From Nepenthes gracilis (taxonomy: Eukaryota > Streptophyta > Magnoliopsida > Caryophyllales > Nepenthaceae): a DNA stretch of 64,000 nt. Where the stretch lies: the NCBI GenBank assembly GCA_033239525.1, contig BSYO01000024.1, forward strand, positions 2,818,128-2,882,127, in the 5' to 3' direction. Under the pieces are notes generated by a model. That model ran no database searches. It was not told the DNA's origin and worked only from the letters and a program-made list of their open reading frames with translations. The position numbers were made by a program, and so were the translations under genes. Positions 23,901-35,900 of the stretch are shown here, piece after piece. The stretch's first letter is position 1. Each line of letters opens with the position of its first letter.

Positions 23901-26900
23901 TCTCGATAGGGAGAGCTCCGTTCCCAACGGGGAAAACTCTATGACTCCCTTTTTCTGCTAGCAGGAAAAGACTCTATATGTAGATGACCCAACCCATTTA
24001 TAATTTAATGAGAACCATCATAAGCGAATTGAACAGAAACTAACATATTCAGATACCCTAATATATGAACTAAGTTTGAGGATTGCACCCAACGCCGCAA
24101 GTGGCAAAATATAGTGAGCATATTCCCCATCTACGGGAGAGTGTACATAAATGGTCCTGCCCATAGTTCTAAATAGTGGTTGATCTAATTTAATATTGTC
24201 GAGAGTATGTGTAATCCATCCTCAAATTAAGTTCTTGATCTTTGGTTCTCCGATTTTGTACATATTTTTTATTTCTATATTGATTTGTATTCGAAATTTG
24301 TTTTGAGATTCACAAGTTTGCCTACGGATGGAATTTGATCAATCTTGTACATTTGCATATGTGATTTCGTTTCGAGACATATTTCGTTTCTTATGTGATT
24401 TCGTTCCGAACTTTGTTTCGTTCAGCCTTTGTTTCAGTATGGATTATGTTATGATTTAGATTATGTAATTTCGCTCCGGATCTCTATTTCGTTTAGTATA
24501 CATCTCGATGGGGCTATATTTCGATTTGAAATATGATTTGAGTACGAGGCTACCCTCATGATTTTCGATATCGGATTACATGGATTGGTATCTTTTATGC
24601 GTTTTGAATGTATTTATGAATTCTTCCTTTGATTTCACACATTTATTTATTATATATGATATAGATACTTATTGAACTTTAGGCTTACGTTTTTGCTTCT
24701 TATCCCTTCAGATTAGTGGGCTTGGATACATTGTAGGAGCTTAGATGTGATATGATCGACGTATGTCTATTCTGGTGAGTATTATTATTTCGTTCAGTTT
24801 GTGTTGCCATGAACTATATTTTTAATATTTGAGTTCGACTGAATGTAGGCCTTTGGATATGTATGAGACAATTGGATTAGTATGTATAAATGAATATGTA
24901 TATATTTGGGTTTGTCCTCCCTTACGACATTGTGTGGTAGGTCACATTATTTCATTGTTCGGATGAATATCCAATGAGATTCTTTTTTTTTTGGTAAGTC
25001 AAATGAATTAAATGAAATAAAAATTACAAAAACGATGTTCTAACTCCAAGTGTTTTGCCAACTTAGAATTAGAACAACAAGCTAGGGCATACCCCGAGCA
25101 TCACCATAAACAAAATCATGAACCGATGATAAGAAAATAGAAAAACCTCACCTAGGTGTAATTCATCTAAAAGGACCGTATGAAACCCGGTCCCACAACA
25201 AAAACAAACCTAAAAAACAGATTCAACAAGAAAAGCACTAATGGGAACTCCAGCATTGTCTAGCCACCAAGGTCCAGAGCCAACATTTCCAGAACCTGCA
25301 CCCAATGCTACTCCGCCCCACAACAAAGGTACTCCAGTGCACTCCGTCCAATGCACTCCGGATTCTACAATTCACTCCGGCCTCCAGATAAAGGTATTCC
25401 GTCCAATGCACTCCGGCCTCCAGATAAAGGTACTCCAGATTCTGCAATGCCTTGTAGACAAACCACTCCGTCCAGAAGACAATATAGTGCTCCGGAAGAT
25501 TGCACTCCAGAAGCACGAGCAAATCACTCCGTCAGGAGATAGCAAATTCACTCCGTCCAAAGTGAGACAAAAAACTCAAAAATGAGAAAAAAACACTCCG
25601 GATTCCGGAACCCTCGACAGCTCCGGAGACGATCCATTAGCTCCGGATACAAAACACTCAGCCATGAAGCGGAAAACAGCACCAACAAAAGGAACTTTGG
25701 AAACCGGAGTTCCATAGAGCAAAAGCAAAATGGATTTTTTTTTTTTTTTTGGGGGAGAGAGCACTCCAGATTCCGAAGTCCTCAACAGGTCCGGAGTCAA
25801 TCCAACAGCTCCGAGACTAAACACACTACCAAGCAGCGGAAAACGGCACCAGCAAAAGGAACTCCGGAATCCGGAGTTCTCAAAGGCAAAATCGAAATTT
25901 TTTTTTTTGTTGACTCCGGAGTCAACCAAACACGCCTCCACGAAACAGAAAAATAGCACTGGCGAAAAGAAAAGAACTCCGGAATCCGGAGTTTCCAAAA
26001 GCAAAGACAAAAAGCCAGCTCCAGAAACAATTCACTCAGCCAAAGAGTGAAGAAAAAAACAGCACCGGCAAAAGAACTCCGGAGTTCCGCCAAGAAGTGA
26101 AAAAAACAGCGCCGGAAAAAGGAACTCCGGATTCCGAAGTTCCCAAAGCAAGGGCAAAGAGGAATTTTTTTTTTTTTCGCGCAAATTTTTTCTGCGCAAA
26201 AATCCAGCTCCGGATACAATTTACTCCGCCAAAAAGGGAAAAAAAACCGTCAGCAGAAGAGCTCCGGAATCCGGAGATCCTCAAAGGGAAAAGAATCACA
26301 ACAGCAAGCCCAAAAAGATCAGATGATTACACCCGATCTCAAGGCTGCAAGGGGGATGTTCCATCTACTCAAAACCGACCTGTCTTTACGGGCATCAGTA
26401 AGACGGGCTGACTCCAGCTTGCTCCTCACCGCATTTGTTATCTGGGAAGCCAGCTGGGTTTCGCTACAGGCAGGATCCTTAAAGGCACGTTGGTTTCTCT
26501 CTCTCCAGATGAAATAAACAGAGGTTGCAAGGGAGAGCCTGTAGGAGCGAGCTTTGAGGTTATTACCTTTCCATCTGTTGGCAGCCCACAGGATATTGGA
26601 ATGCCAGTCAGGGTAAGGCCAAGTAAGACCAGCCTTCTGGCGCATGAGCCGCCAGACGGTCGAGGAGAAAGGGCAGTCAAAGAACAGGTGGTTAAGACTT
26701 TCTTCCCCATTAGAGCATTGAAGGAATCTGCTAATCCGATCCAGGGTGCTGAGCCTATTTCGAATAGCCAACCAGTGAATGAAAGCATGGGCCGGAATGT
26801 GTTTGGGTCCCCAGACAAGGTCAGCCCATACCACCGCTTCGTTTGCCCCCTGAAAGATCCCATATGCGGATTTAGTGGTGAAAATCCCAGAGTGATCAGC

Positions 26901-29900
26901 AGTCCAAAGAACCGCATCGCTGCAGGACTGGTCAAGGGTGTAGGGGGGCATACTGTCCACAATTCCCGCAACCTCCATGTCAAATGGGTTTGGCTATCTC
27001 CAGTTACCATCAATGATGATATCTTTAACCTTGGTATCAAGGGGCAGGCCAGTGATACACCCGATCCTCGAGTCAAAACGATCACAGAGCGGACCCATTG
27101 GATGCCAATGGTCCAGCCAGAGGAGAGTATTCACTCCATTTCTAATAACATACCGGATCATGGGGCGAAGAGCAGTCCGGAGCCTCATCAGCTTTTTCCA
27201 GCTCCAAGGAGCTGAATCAGGAACTTTTATGGTCCAGATGCAACGGTCTTTTATCCGGTGGGTATGAGTCCAAGAAACCCAAATGGAATTAGGATCCTTC
27301 GAGATGATTCTCCATAAATGACGGCTCAACAGAGCTTTATTGGATGCACACAGGTTTTTAAGGCCTAGACCCCCCTCCCTTTTCGGGGTGCAAACATCCT
27401 TCCAGGCAACTTTTGCGGAGCATTTACCTTCAAATGAGCCATTCCATAGAAAGGTGCGAAGAGCCTTATCAATGCAGTTCAAAATGGATTTGGAGAGGAT
27501 GAACATGGAGGCCCAGTAGTTGTGGATATTTGAGAGGATAAAGGAAATAAGTTGGAGTCTACCAGCAAAGGAGAGCCAGCGATTCTTCCAAGATGAGGTT
27601 CTCTGATGAATTCGATCAAGGAGAGGCTTGCAGTCCGAGATGGAAAGCTTCGCGGTGAGAAGGGGGACTCCAAGATATCTAACAGGAAGATTACCCCGTT
27701 TGAAGCCAAGAATGTCAATAATGCCTTGGATGGTGTCCTCACTGGCAGAACAGGTATAGATCTCACTCTTATCCAAATTGGGGTTGAGACCGAGAGGCTA
27801 CCAAAAATATTAAGATGTCTTTGATAGCCCGAACAAATTTTCTGGCCGCTTTGGAGAACAGAGCAAGTCATCGCGAAACCAAGCATCACAATACGAGAAT
27901 TTTGCATTTCGGTGGGCTGAAAATCCGGGTTAGTCCTAACCATTCTATCCAAGATTCCATTCAGGACTTCCATCCCTAGCACAAAGAGATAGGGAGAGAG
28001 CGGGTCCTCCTGCCGAAGTCCTTTGGCGCCTCGAAAGAAACCCACCGAAGTACCATTCCAATTGATGGAAAACGAGGTGGTGGTGATGCACTGCTTTATC
28101 CAACTGACCATTGAGGGGGAAAAATTCATCAACTCAAGGACGGCCAGAATGAAGTCCCAATGAATAGAGTCAAAAGCGTTCATCAGGTCAACTTTTAGCG
28201 CGCAACGAGGAGCCCCTTTATTGAGATGGTACTTATGAAGTAAGTCCTGAGCAAGTAGGATATTATCTCCAATATTTCGACTAGCAACGAAAGTAGTTTG
28301 GCAATTTCCAATAAGGTAGGGGAGCGAAGATTGAAGGCGGCCAGCAAGGATCTTAGATATGATCTTATAGATGACATTGCAACACGCAATGGGCCGGAAA
28401 TCAGAACCTTTGCCAGGTGATTTGATCTTTGGGACTAAGCAGATCAAGGTCGCATTGATCTGCTTTAGGATTTTTCCATGATGGAAAAAATCCTGAACTG
28501 CTTCTATAATAGAGTCACCAATTTCATTCCAAGCAGCTTTAAAAAACTTTGCAGAAAAGCCATCCGGCCCGGGGGCTTTATTGTCATCAATTGAGAACAG
28601 CGCCCGGCGGATTTCATCAGCAGAGACAGGGCGACAAAGGGCCGGGCGGAGGGAATCTAGTACTGTTTTGAGGATAAAAGGATGGAGATCCTCCTTAGAG
28701 AAGGACCCTCCCGATCTGCCAGTACCCAAGAGATGAGAGTAGTGATTTACAAAAAGTTGTTGCACTTCCTCCAAGCTGCAGGTTGGAGAACCATCATCTT
28801 TGGTAAGGGAGAGGATCCTATTCCTATTGTAATTTCCAGCAATGGAGCGAAAGAAGAATTTTGTGCATTGGTCTCCATCCTTTATCCATCTAATCTTTGC
28901 CTTTTGCTGAAGGAATTCAAGCTCAATCCTCAAGGCTCTTTGATAATCAGCTTTCAACCTATCTTCCTCATTAATTCCAAGCTGAGGGTCGGGAGGGGGA
29001 CCAAATCTCTGGAAGTCCTCAAGCGCCGATCGCGCGCGGGCGACCTCCTCATGAACATTACCCAAGTTTCGGTTTAATTTCTTCAGCTTCCCCTTGAGAA
29101 TACGCAGCTTAGAGATTAACCGAAACATGAGAACGCCCTGAATACAGCAATCCCAGCATCGGCGAACAATGGGGAGGAAATTGGGATGGTGCACAAGGAA
29201 ATTATTGAATCGGAAATTTTTCGCATGAAGAGGCTTCCAGGAATGGGGGATGAGAATGCAAGGAGAGTGGTCCAAGAGCCTAGCCAGGGGTAGGAGGCTA
29301 CAGAGGGGGTGTCCGCAAGCCAAGGGCCATTTACCACTATACGGTCCAGCTTCCGGAAGGTACGAAATCCAGGATCTCGACCATCATTCCAGGTGAAAAA
29401 AGCGCCGGTAAAGCTTAGGTCATGCAAGTTGCAGTCATTGAGACAGTTATCAAGAGCTCTGGCACTGGATGCGTTCCAGCAACCCCCTAAGTTTTTAGAA
29501 GGAGCTCTAATGGCATTGAAGTCCCCAAAGCAGCCCAGGCCTTATTGTGAATATCATGGTGGATGGATCTCAGATCGTTCCAGAGGAGACGCCTGTCAAT
29601 CTCAAATTTGAAACATAGATGAAGGATAAAAAGCAAGAGTGATTATTGATTTTATTGATTACATTGCAATGAATGATTTGAGCAGTTTTTGTCAAGACTC
29701 TCAAATCAACAAAATTAGCATCCCAACCAATCCAAATGCGGCCGAAGGGCCAGACAGAGTAATTCCACTCCCAATGCCAGGAAGGCATCAGCATATTAGA
29801 AATAAGGCCAGCCTTATTTTCCTTTACCCGAGTTTCAATAAGACTAACAATGGGACATTTTGAGGACAAAATGAATTGCTTGATGTATTGGATTTTGAGG

Positions 29901-32900
29901 GCCCCATTTAACCCTCGAATGTTCCAACAAACAACACTAACCATTTGGAGTGGGGGAGGGGGAATTTTCTTTTTAGCCCCCTTAGTGGTCTTTGAAGTTT
30001 GTTTCACCTTGGGAGGCCCAACATCCTTTTCTATCAGATCGTGAGGCTCCTCGACCGGCACCCTCCTAGCCACCAAGCAGGAACTTCTAGTGGTTGAAGA
30101 GATGTTGGTGGAGGAGGGACCAGGGGGGATCTCAACCAGCTGGACATCCTCAGGAATGGGAGGGTCGCAAGCTGGAGAACTCCGGTCTCGGTTGCAGCTA
30201 TCAGAGTCCGGAGGAGGAACACCTTGAGGCTCCTCCGGCAGAGTGGAGGCCTCCGGATTTTGCAAGGCAGCGAAAGCATTTGCGGTAGACACAGCGCTAG
30301 CCAACTTCACTCCGGCCTCAGTGGCGTTAGCCACTCTCTTTGGACTAAAGCCCTCCAGAGCCCCGCCTGCCGGAGCAGAAGGAGGAGGCCGCCCAGAAGG
30401 CTTGGGTTTTGAAGGGGATTTCCTTAGGGGCTTAGGGCGTTGTGGAGCAGGGGTAGATTCCCCTTGACCAGGCTTCCAGAGGTACTCCACCGCCACATCG
30501 ACAGCCTGGGAAGAGCCCACTATAGTACCAAGATTGACTTTGATACAATCAGGAAAGTGAAAAGTGGCAGGGATTTCTACACAGATACGGGCGACCTTTA
30601 GGTGATCCCTCTTGGCGGTTGCAGGATTTAATTCAAGGGGCTTGCCATTGGTGCTGGAAATCCAGCTTAGCCCCAGGGGAGTCCAGAACTGCACCGGCAC
30701 CCCTTTCAGGTGAATCCAGAGTGGGAAGGTGAAATGTTCTTTTTGTGAGAATCTGGTTCGGAGACCATTTCTTGAGAAAGAAAGGCCACCCAGCGAAGAT
30801 CCAGGGACCATGAGAAAGGCATTTCTGCATTTGAGCAGCGCTAGCGAAACGGAATAGGAAGAAGCCGTTTTCTATTTCGGCAATGTGGGATAACCCAAAC
30901 TTTGTCCAGATTTTCCGGGCAATGTGGTTAACAATGTAGAAATTTAGGGGGGTTTCATAGAAGTAACCCACCAGAGAATCTTTCCAATCCTCATCGCCCT
31001 GCTGAATGACTTCAGCAGGGGGAAAGATCTCCACAGCAGAGCCAGAATGAGAGGGGAAGGAAAGTACTTAAGCGAAGTACCTGAGGGCTTGTTGTCCTTG
31101 TTGACAACGTCAGCCCACGAGGGCGAGGGGAGAGCATCCGATTCTGAGGGAGCGCCCGCCGGAGGAAGATCTAACAAAGGCCTAGAGGCAAAAGGGAGAG
31201 TAGGGGCGCCAGAGGAGGCTGATTTCACAAGAGGTGGGACAGCAGCAGCATCACAAGGGCAAAACTCCCGAGCAGGTCCGCAAGTCCCGGGACTCACAGA
31301 ACCCAGCAGCAGGCCGGAAGCAGAGGAGGAGGGATTAGAGGGGGGTGAGGAATAGAGGGAAGGCGATTTGGGGAGGGAGGAGAAGAAGGACGAGAGCGGG
31401 GTGAGAGGGTTTCAACGGGAGGATAAGGAAGGAGGGGGGGAGGGGAGATTTGGGAGGAGAGCTGGGGAGGGAGCGAAGGACCGGCGCCATGGGCGCCGGT
31501 GAGAAGCAAGCGGAGGCGGGAAAACAAGGCAAGGGCAAAGGGTTTAGGTTTTGGGGAAGAGAGAAGGCAGAGCTTCTCTCACTGATGGATTTCAGGTTCT
31601 GTTCATTATTATTGGATGATAAAATTTTATGGTTCACTTGTTTATCACACCCGGGTTTGGAATTTATTATATTGTTTTGGGATTTAAATTTTTTTTTATA
31701 AATTATAATTGTTAGACCTGCTTTAGTTTGGGTTCATAACAGTTCTCTATTAGGTTGTTGATAGTGCCCCATATTTCGTGATGATTTCTTTGTTTGCTGT
31801 AACATCCAACAAACTATAAGAGCCAAAAAGGATCCAAATAACATCAAACTTATCTTCAGATCCAACAATATCATGCCCCAACTTCAGGAAACAATGTCTC
31901 ACAGCAGTATTTAAACCAAAGAAAATGTGCTTAATTTTTCAACCATTAACATTTTTGCTTTCATTTACATCACTTATTAACGTTCTGCGTCATAAGTTGG
32001 AAATAACCTTCAGTAGTTATGCTGGCATTTCTATACTATTGGTGGCATGTTGTCCTCAATAATAGAAGTCTGTGTGGGGCATCCAAGACAAGATGTTTAT
32101 TTTCATCGAACTCTAGATATGTATCTTCAAGCTAAGAACAATACATGGAGAGTTATGTTGGAACAAAATGTGATGAAAAAGACAATACCAAATGACACAA
32201 AAATATCTACAAGACTATAACTAATATAACAAACCAAATAAAAACATATTTTCACTAAAATTTTAGAATTGGAAAAAAATGATAGAAGATAAAACCAGTA
32301 TCCAATCAGGAATACTGGAAACCTGGACTGTTTTCAACAAAATATGCAAAGATGCAAACCTGTGATAGCTCCTCCTTTTCTCCATCAGGCATTTTCTTTT
32401 GTGCAACCATATCTTCCTCTTTTTCCTATGTTAGTTGATGCAACATGGGTAAGTATGCAACACGATTTAAATCAAGCTAGCATAAAAACCAACATAATCA
32501 TATTCCTTGTAATTGACAAACCTTAAGGGCCTTCATGCGATCACCAAGATCTGGCAGGCCCTCCAAAAGTTTCCGTTCTATGTAATCATTTGACCTACCT
32601 TGCTTGAAAAAGGAATGCTTTAACAATTTTTTCGCAGAAGGCCTTTTTGAAGGTTCTTTTACTAAACAACCAGCAATCATCTGTCTAAAAGACTGGACCC
32701 AAGGAAAATATGTCAAACAACAGAAGTACAAAAAATTGATAATTGAATTGTGCTGTCAATGCCACACCTTAGAGAACTTTTTATCCCTCTCATAATCAAG
32801 GCCCGGAGGAGCATTTTTCAAGGTCATAAGAAAAACCTGCGAAGTAAAAATGTTGCACTTATGTGAACCAGCAGTGAAATTTCGATTGAAATAAATACAG

Positions 32901-35900
32901 ATTGTGAAATGACGATGAACAATATACAATCGATGCACCTTCATAGGAGGATACTTGGAGAAGGGAGCATGCCCGTGTGCCAGCTCCAATGCAGTTATGC
33001 CAAAAGACCAAATATCTGCCCTGCAAAAAGATAAAAATGACAAAGACAAGTGATCTGGTAATGCTAACCAACAGAGTCATTGTGAGACCACTGTGCAAAA
33101 AAATGCACTGACTTGAAGTCATAACCATGCAATTGCTCCAAAACTTCAGGTGCCATCCTGCAAGAAATGACAAAAAATATCAAAAAAGGTGGACGTTGAG
33201 GAGAATAATAATTTACAAGCCACCTGCACAACTGCTGGTATTGCATATTTTATCCTTCTGATTCCAAGATTAATCACACGATATCATCTCAGAAAATGTT
33301 TACTTATGATAACATCAGCTGTTTAATGCCATAACCATGGATAACAGGCAATCAATGTAAAGCAACCACGATGACAAAAAAAAAAATGAGACAATGCCAA
33401 TAAAGGATAATTTAAGGACTTGTAGTAAGTTATAAATGTAGATGCCAACAGTCAAAACTGCATACCAGCAAGGTGTACCCACAAATGTATTCCTGGTCCG
33501 TTGCCTATTGCCTGAATCAAATAAGCAAGCAGAAACACCAAAATCTCCCAGCTTAATTACCCCAGCAGAATCAATGAGGATGTTTCCAGCCTATAAGAAT
33601 ACATAACAATATAAAAATATATATCAGCCTAGAGCCAACTTACACTGATTAATTCCCATGTCATTACATTCAAGCATAAGGACAAGAACACTTATGAACC
33701 ATTTGAATGATATCTAAATATCCAATGCAGGTCAATTGTCTCATTAAGACTCATCATGCCACATTTCTCCTTGTAATTCACCCAAGCAACTTAACTAAGT
33801 TGGATCCTTTTACTTCTATATGACGAGAAACAGATAAATCTAACAGTGAGCGAGTTGAAGAGAGCTGTAAGAGGCCTTGAAATGGGAAACATTCAGTTCA
33901 TAAAACATGCATCAAACATAACCAGGGATGGAGTCACGAAATGTAGACAATGGAGACAATAAATAACAATGAAAATAAAAGAAATACAACATACAATCAT
34001 TTTATTTTAGTTGTAAGATACATGAAAAAAAATGCAGAAATACTTTTTCATCCTCTAAAACACAATATGACTGTCCCTAGATCTCACAGTGGTAGAAGCC
34101 TCATATAATGAGCCACCATTAACATCTAAAACAAAGTTAGTATCATTAACTAAACATTGTTTTACATATAAGAAAAAATTATTATTGTTTTTCATCTAAT
34201 GTAGAAATGTTTTCTTATGTGCAAACATATTTTTTCTTTGCTTACTAGGTAAATATGTAGATTAACTTACAAAACTGAATGTGTGCAGTTGTGCCTATTC
34301 AGCACACTTGGCACTGTCCCTGGCAGTAACTGCAACCGCCAACAAACTTAGAGGGTGCTTGTTCGAAATTCAAAAATTCTTTTGAAAAAAGCTATAATTT
34401 GTAACTTTTTTCAAAAGTATCTTTCTTTAATGTTTTTTTTTTAATCTTTGAATTGAAAGTTGTTAAAAAAACTGTATCAATTTGTAGAGAATATTAATCT
34501 TTTATAAATCATTTTGAGGAAGATCCAATTAATTTTTTTTACAAAGATGTTTCAAAGCTATGTCAAACAGGCCCTTAATGGGACAGTGCACATGCATAAG
34601 TAGCTATAAAACAATCTGTCCGGCTTTTTGGTTGCATCAATGGCGAAACCCAAATTGTGTTTAGTCTAGTAGGGCTTTATCCAAATGTTGTCTGCACCCC
34701 TGCCCCCCCAAGTTCAAAAAACTGCTATTAATCTGTCTATGTATTTATTTATACAAAAAGAGTCTCTTTAGAACTACCCATCCGTTAAAGTATATTATAA
34801 GAGTCCTCGAAGAAATTTATATGATGACCCCTAAAAAGGGGTTAAATATATATCGGCACCCTCACCTCGAGATTCTGAAGGTTAATACCATGAAAATGTA
34901 ATATTAGCATTGAAATTTCGGAAAGTAAAAACCAGCCAGGTCATCCTGCAACATGGCATAACCCATCCATAGGCAAGCTGAGATCCCTCCAAGAAACTCA
35001 GGCCATTGACGGCTGAAAAACAGGTAGTGTTTGACCCACATGATCTATTTTAAATCTCTATATATATGACATCCATCATACCTTCCCTTCTGTTGAAGTT
35101 CTTTTGCTTCACTTTAGTCCAAACATGTCGGCAATAACATCTACTTATGCAGCCGAACAACCATCTTAGTACTCCTTTGGAGCAGTAGTTGGAGGATTAA
35201 CTCATCAAAGCAGCATTCCACTAAGATAGAAATAATACACTAACACCATAGCTATCTCAACTGAATGAATTGCGGATTTATAGACAATCATCAACGGCAA
35301 TGAAATGAAATTGCCCTAATGCAATTCAATAGGGTGTTGTGGCCACTTGTGATTGCAACCACGAAGTCATAAACGTGGCTGTTCAGATGCTGGTACCGTG
35401 GGAAGATTCTCTCCTTAGTAAGTTATCTCTAATGCATCCATTGCAAAGATTTCTGATGATCTTTTGTTTTTTAAAAAAAGAGGGAATTAAACTATATATT
35501 ATCTTTCACCTTCATCCCCTTTTCCTATTAACATTTACTATCAAGAATACATTAGAGACATTGAATGAGAACAGTTTTCTCCCTCTACATCCACAAAGAT
35601 CACGCCCAAAATTGTTCAAGGCATACTCAGACCCATATCCATGTCTGTGATGACAAATCATTGCCACTGTGTAGCACACTATCACGTTGTCAACTAGTTA
35701 GAGCTCAATTTCACGGAACCTAAAATCTAAACCACATTTCAAGAATGCATAACCATGCGAGTACATTCAATGTCACTCATGAAGTTCCAAATGCAGTAAG
35801 AATTGTCCCTCCTAATACTACTGCTGTCTTTGTAAAAACTCAAAGCAGCTCAGGCTATGCTCTCTCACATTGCCAGATTCATTTCCAACCAATTATCGGA

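Larger units (their letters stand above)
24983..31620 (-). mobile_element. L1-type LINE in kinase intron 8, sense to the gene, defective
   Basis: Non-LTR retrotransposon of about 6.6 kb. On the minus strand: GC-rich 5' leader (about 31620-31300), ORF1 with a DUF4283-like domain, apurinic endonuclease, reverse transcriptase, C-terminal zf-RVT region ending at 26319, then a 3' region with unusual tandem repeats and a 3' terminal A-tract of 10 (T10 at 24983-24992 on the plus strand). At least four frameshifts break the coding parts. I could not find a target duplication, so the 5' edge is approximate. Confidence 0.85.

Noticed and set aside
24947..24982. Possible LINE target duplication near 24960 and 31600
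   Set aside because: 'TTCATTGTTCGGATGAAT' and 'TTCATTATTATTGGATGAT' need a gap and several mismatches; too weak to use.
25576..26299. Several overlapping frames with repeated 'SGVPF' and 'GAVFRF' words
   Set aside because: These are translations of the tandem palindromic repeat in multiple frames, after the LINE stop codon.
29682..31355. Plus-strand frames opposite the LINE
   Set aside because: They are antisense shadows of the ORF1 and endonuclease coding strand.
31645..31700. TTATCACACCCGGGTTTGG as the start of a second LTR paired with 23252
   Set aside because: Similarity to 23252 fades within a few dozen bases and no matching flanks were found.
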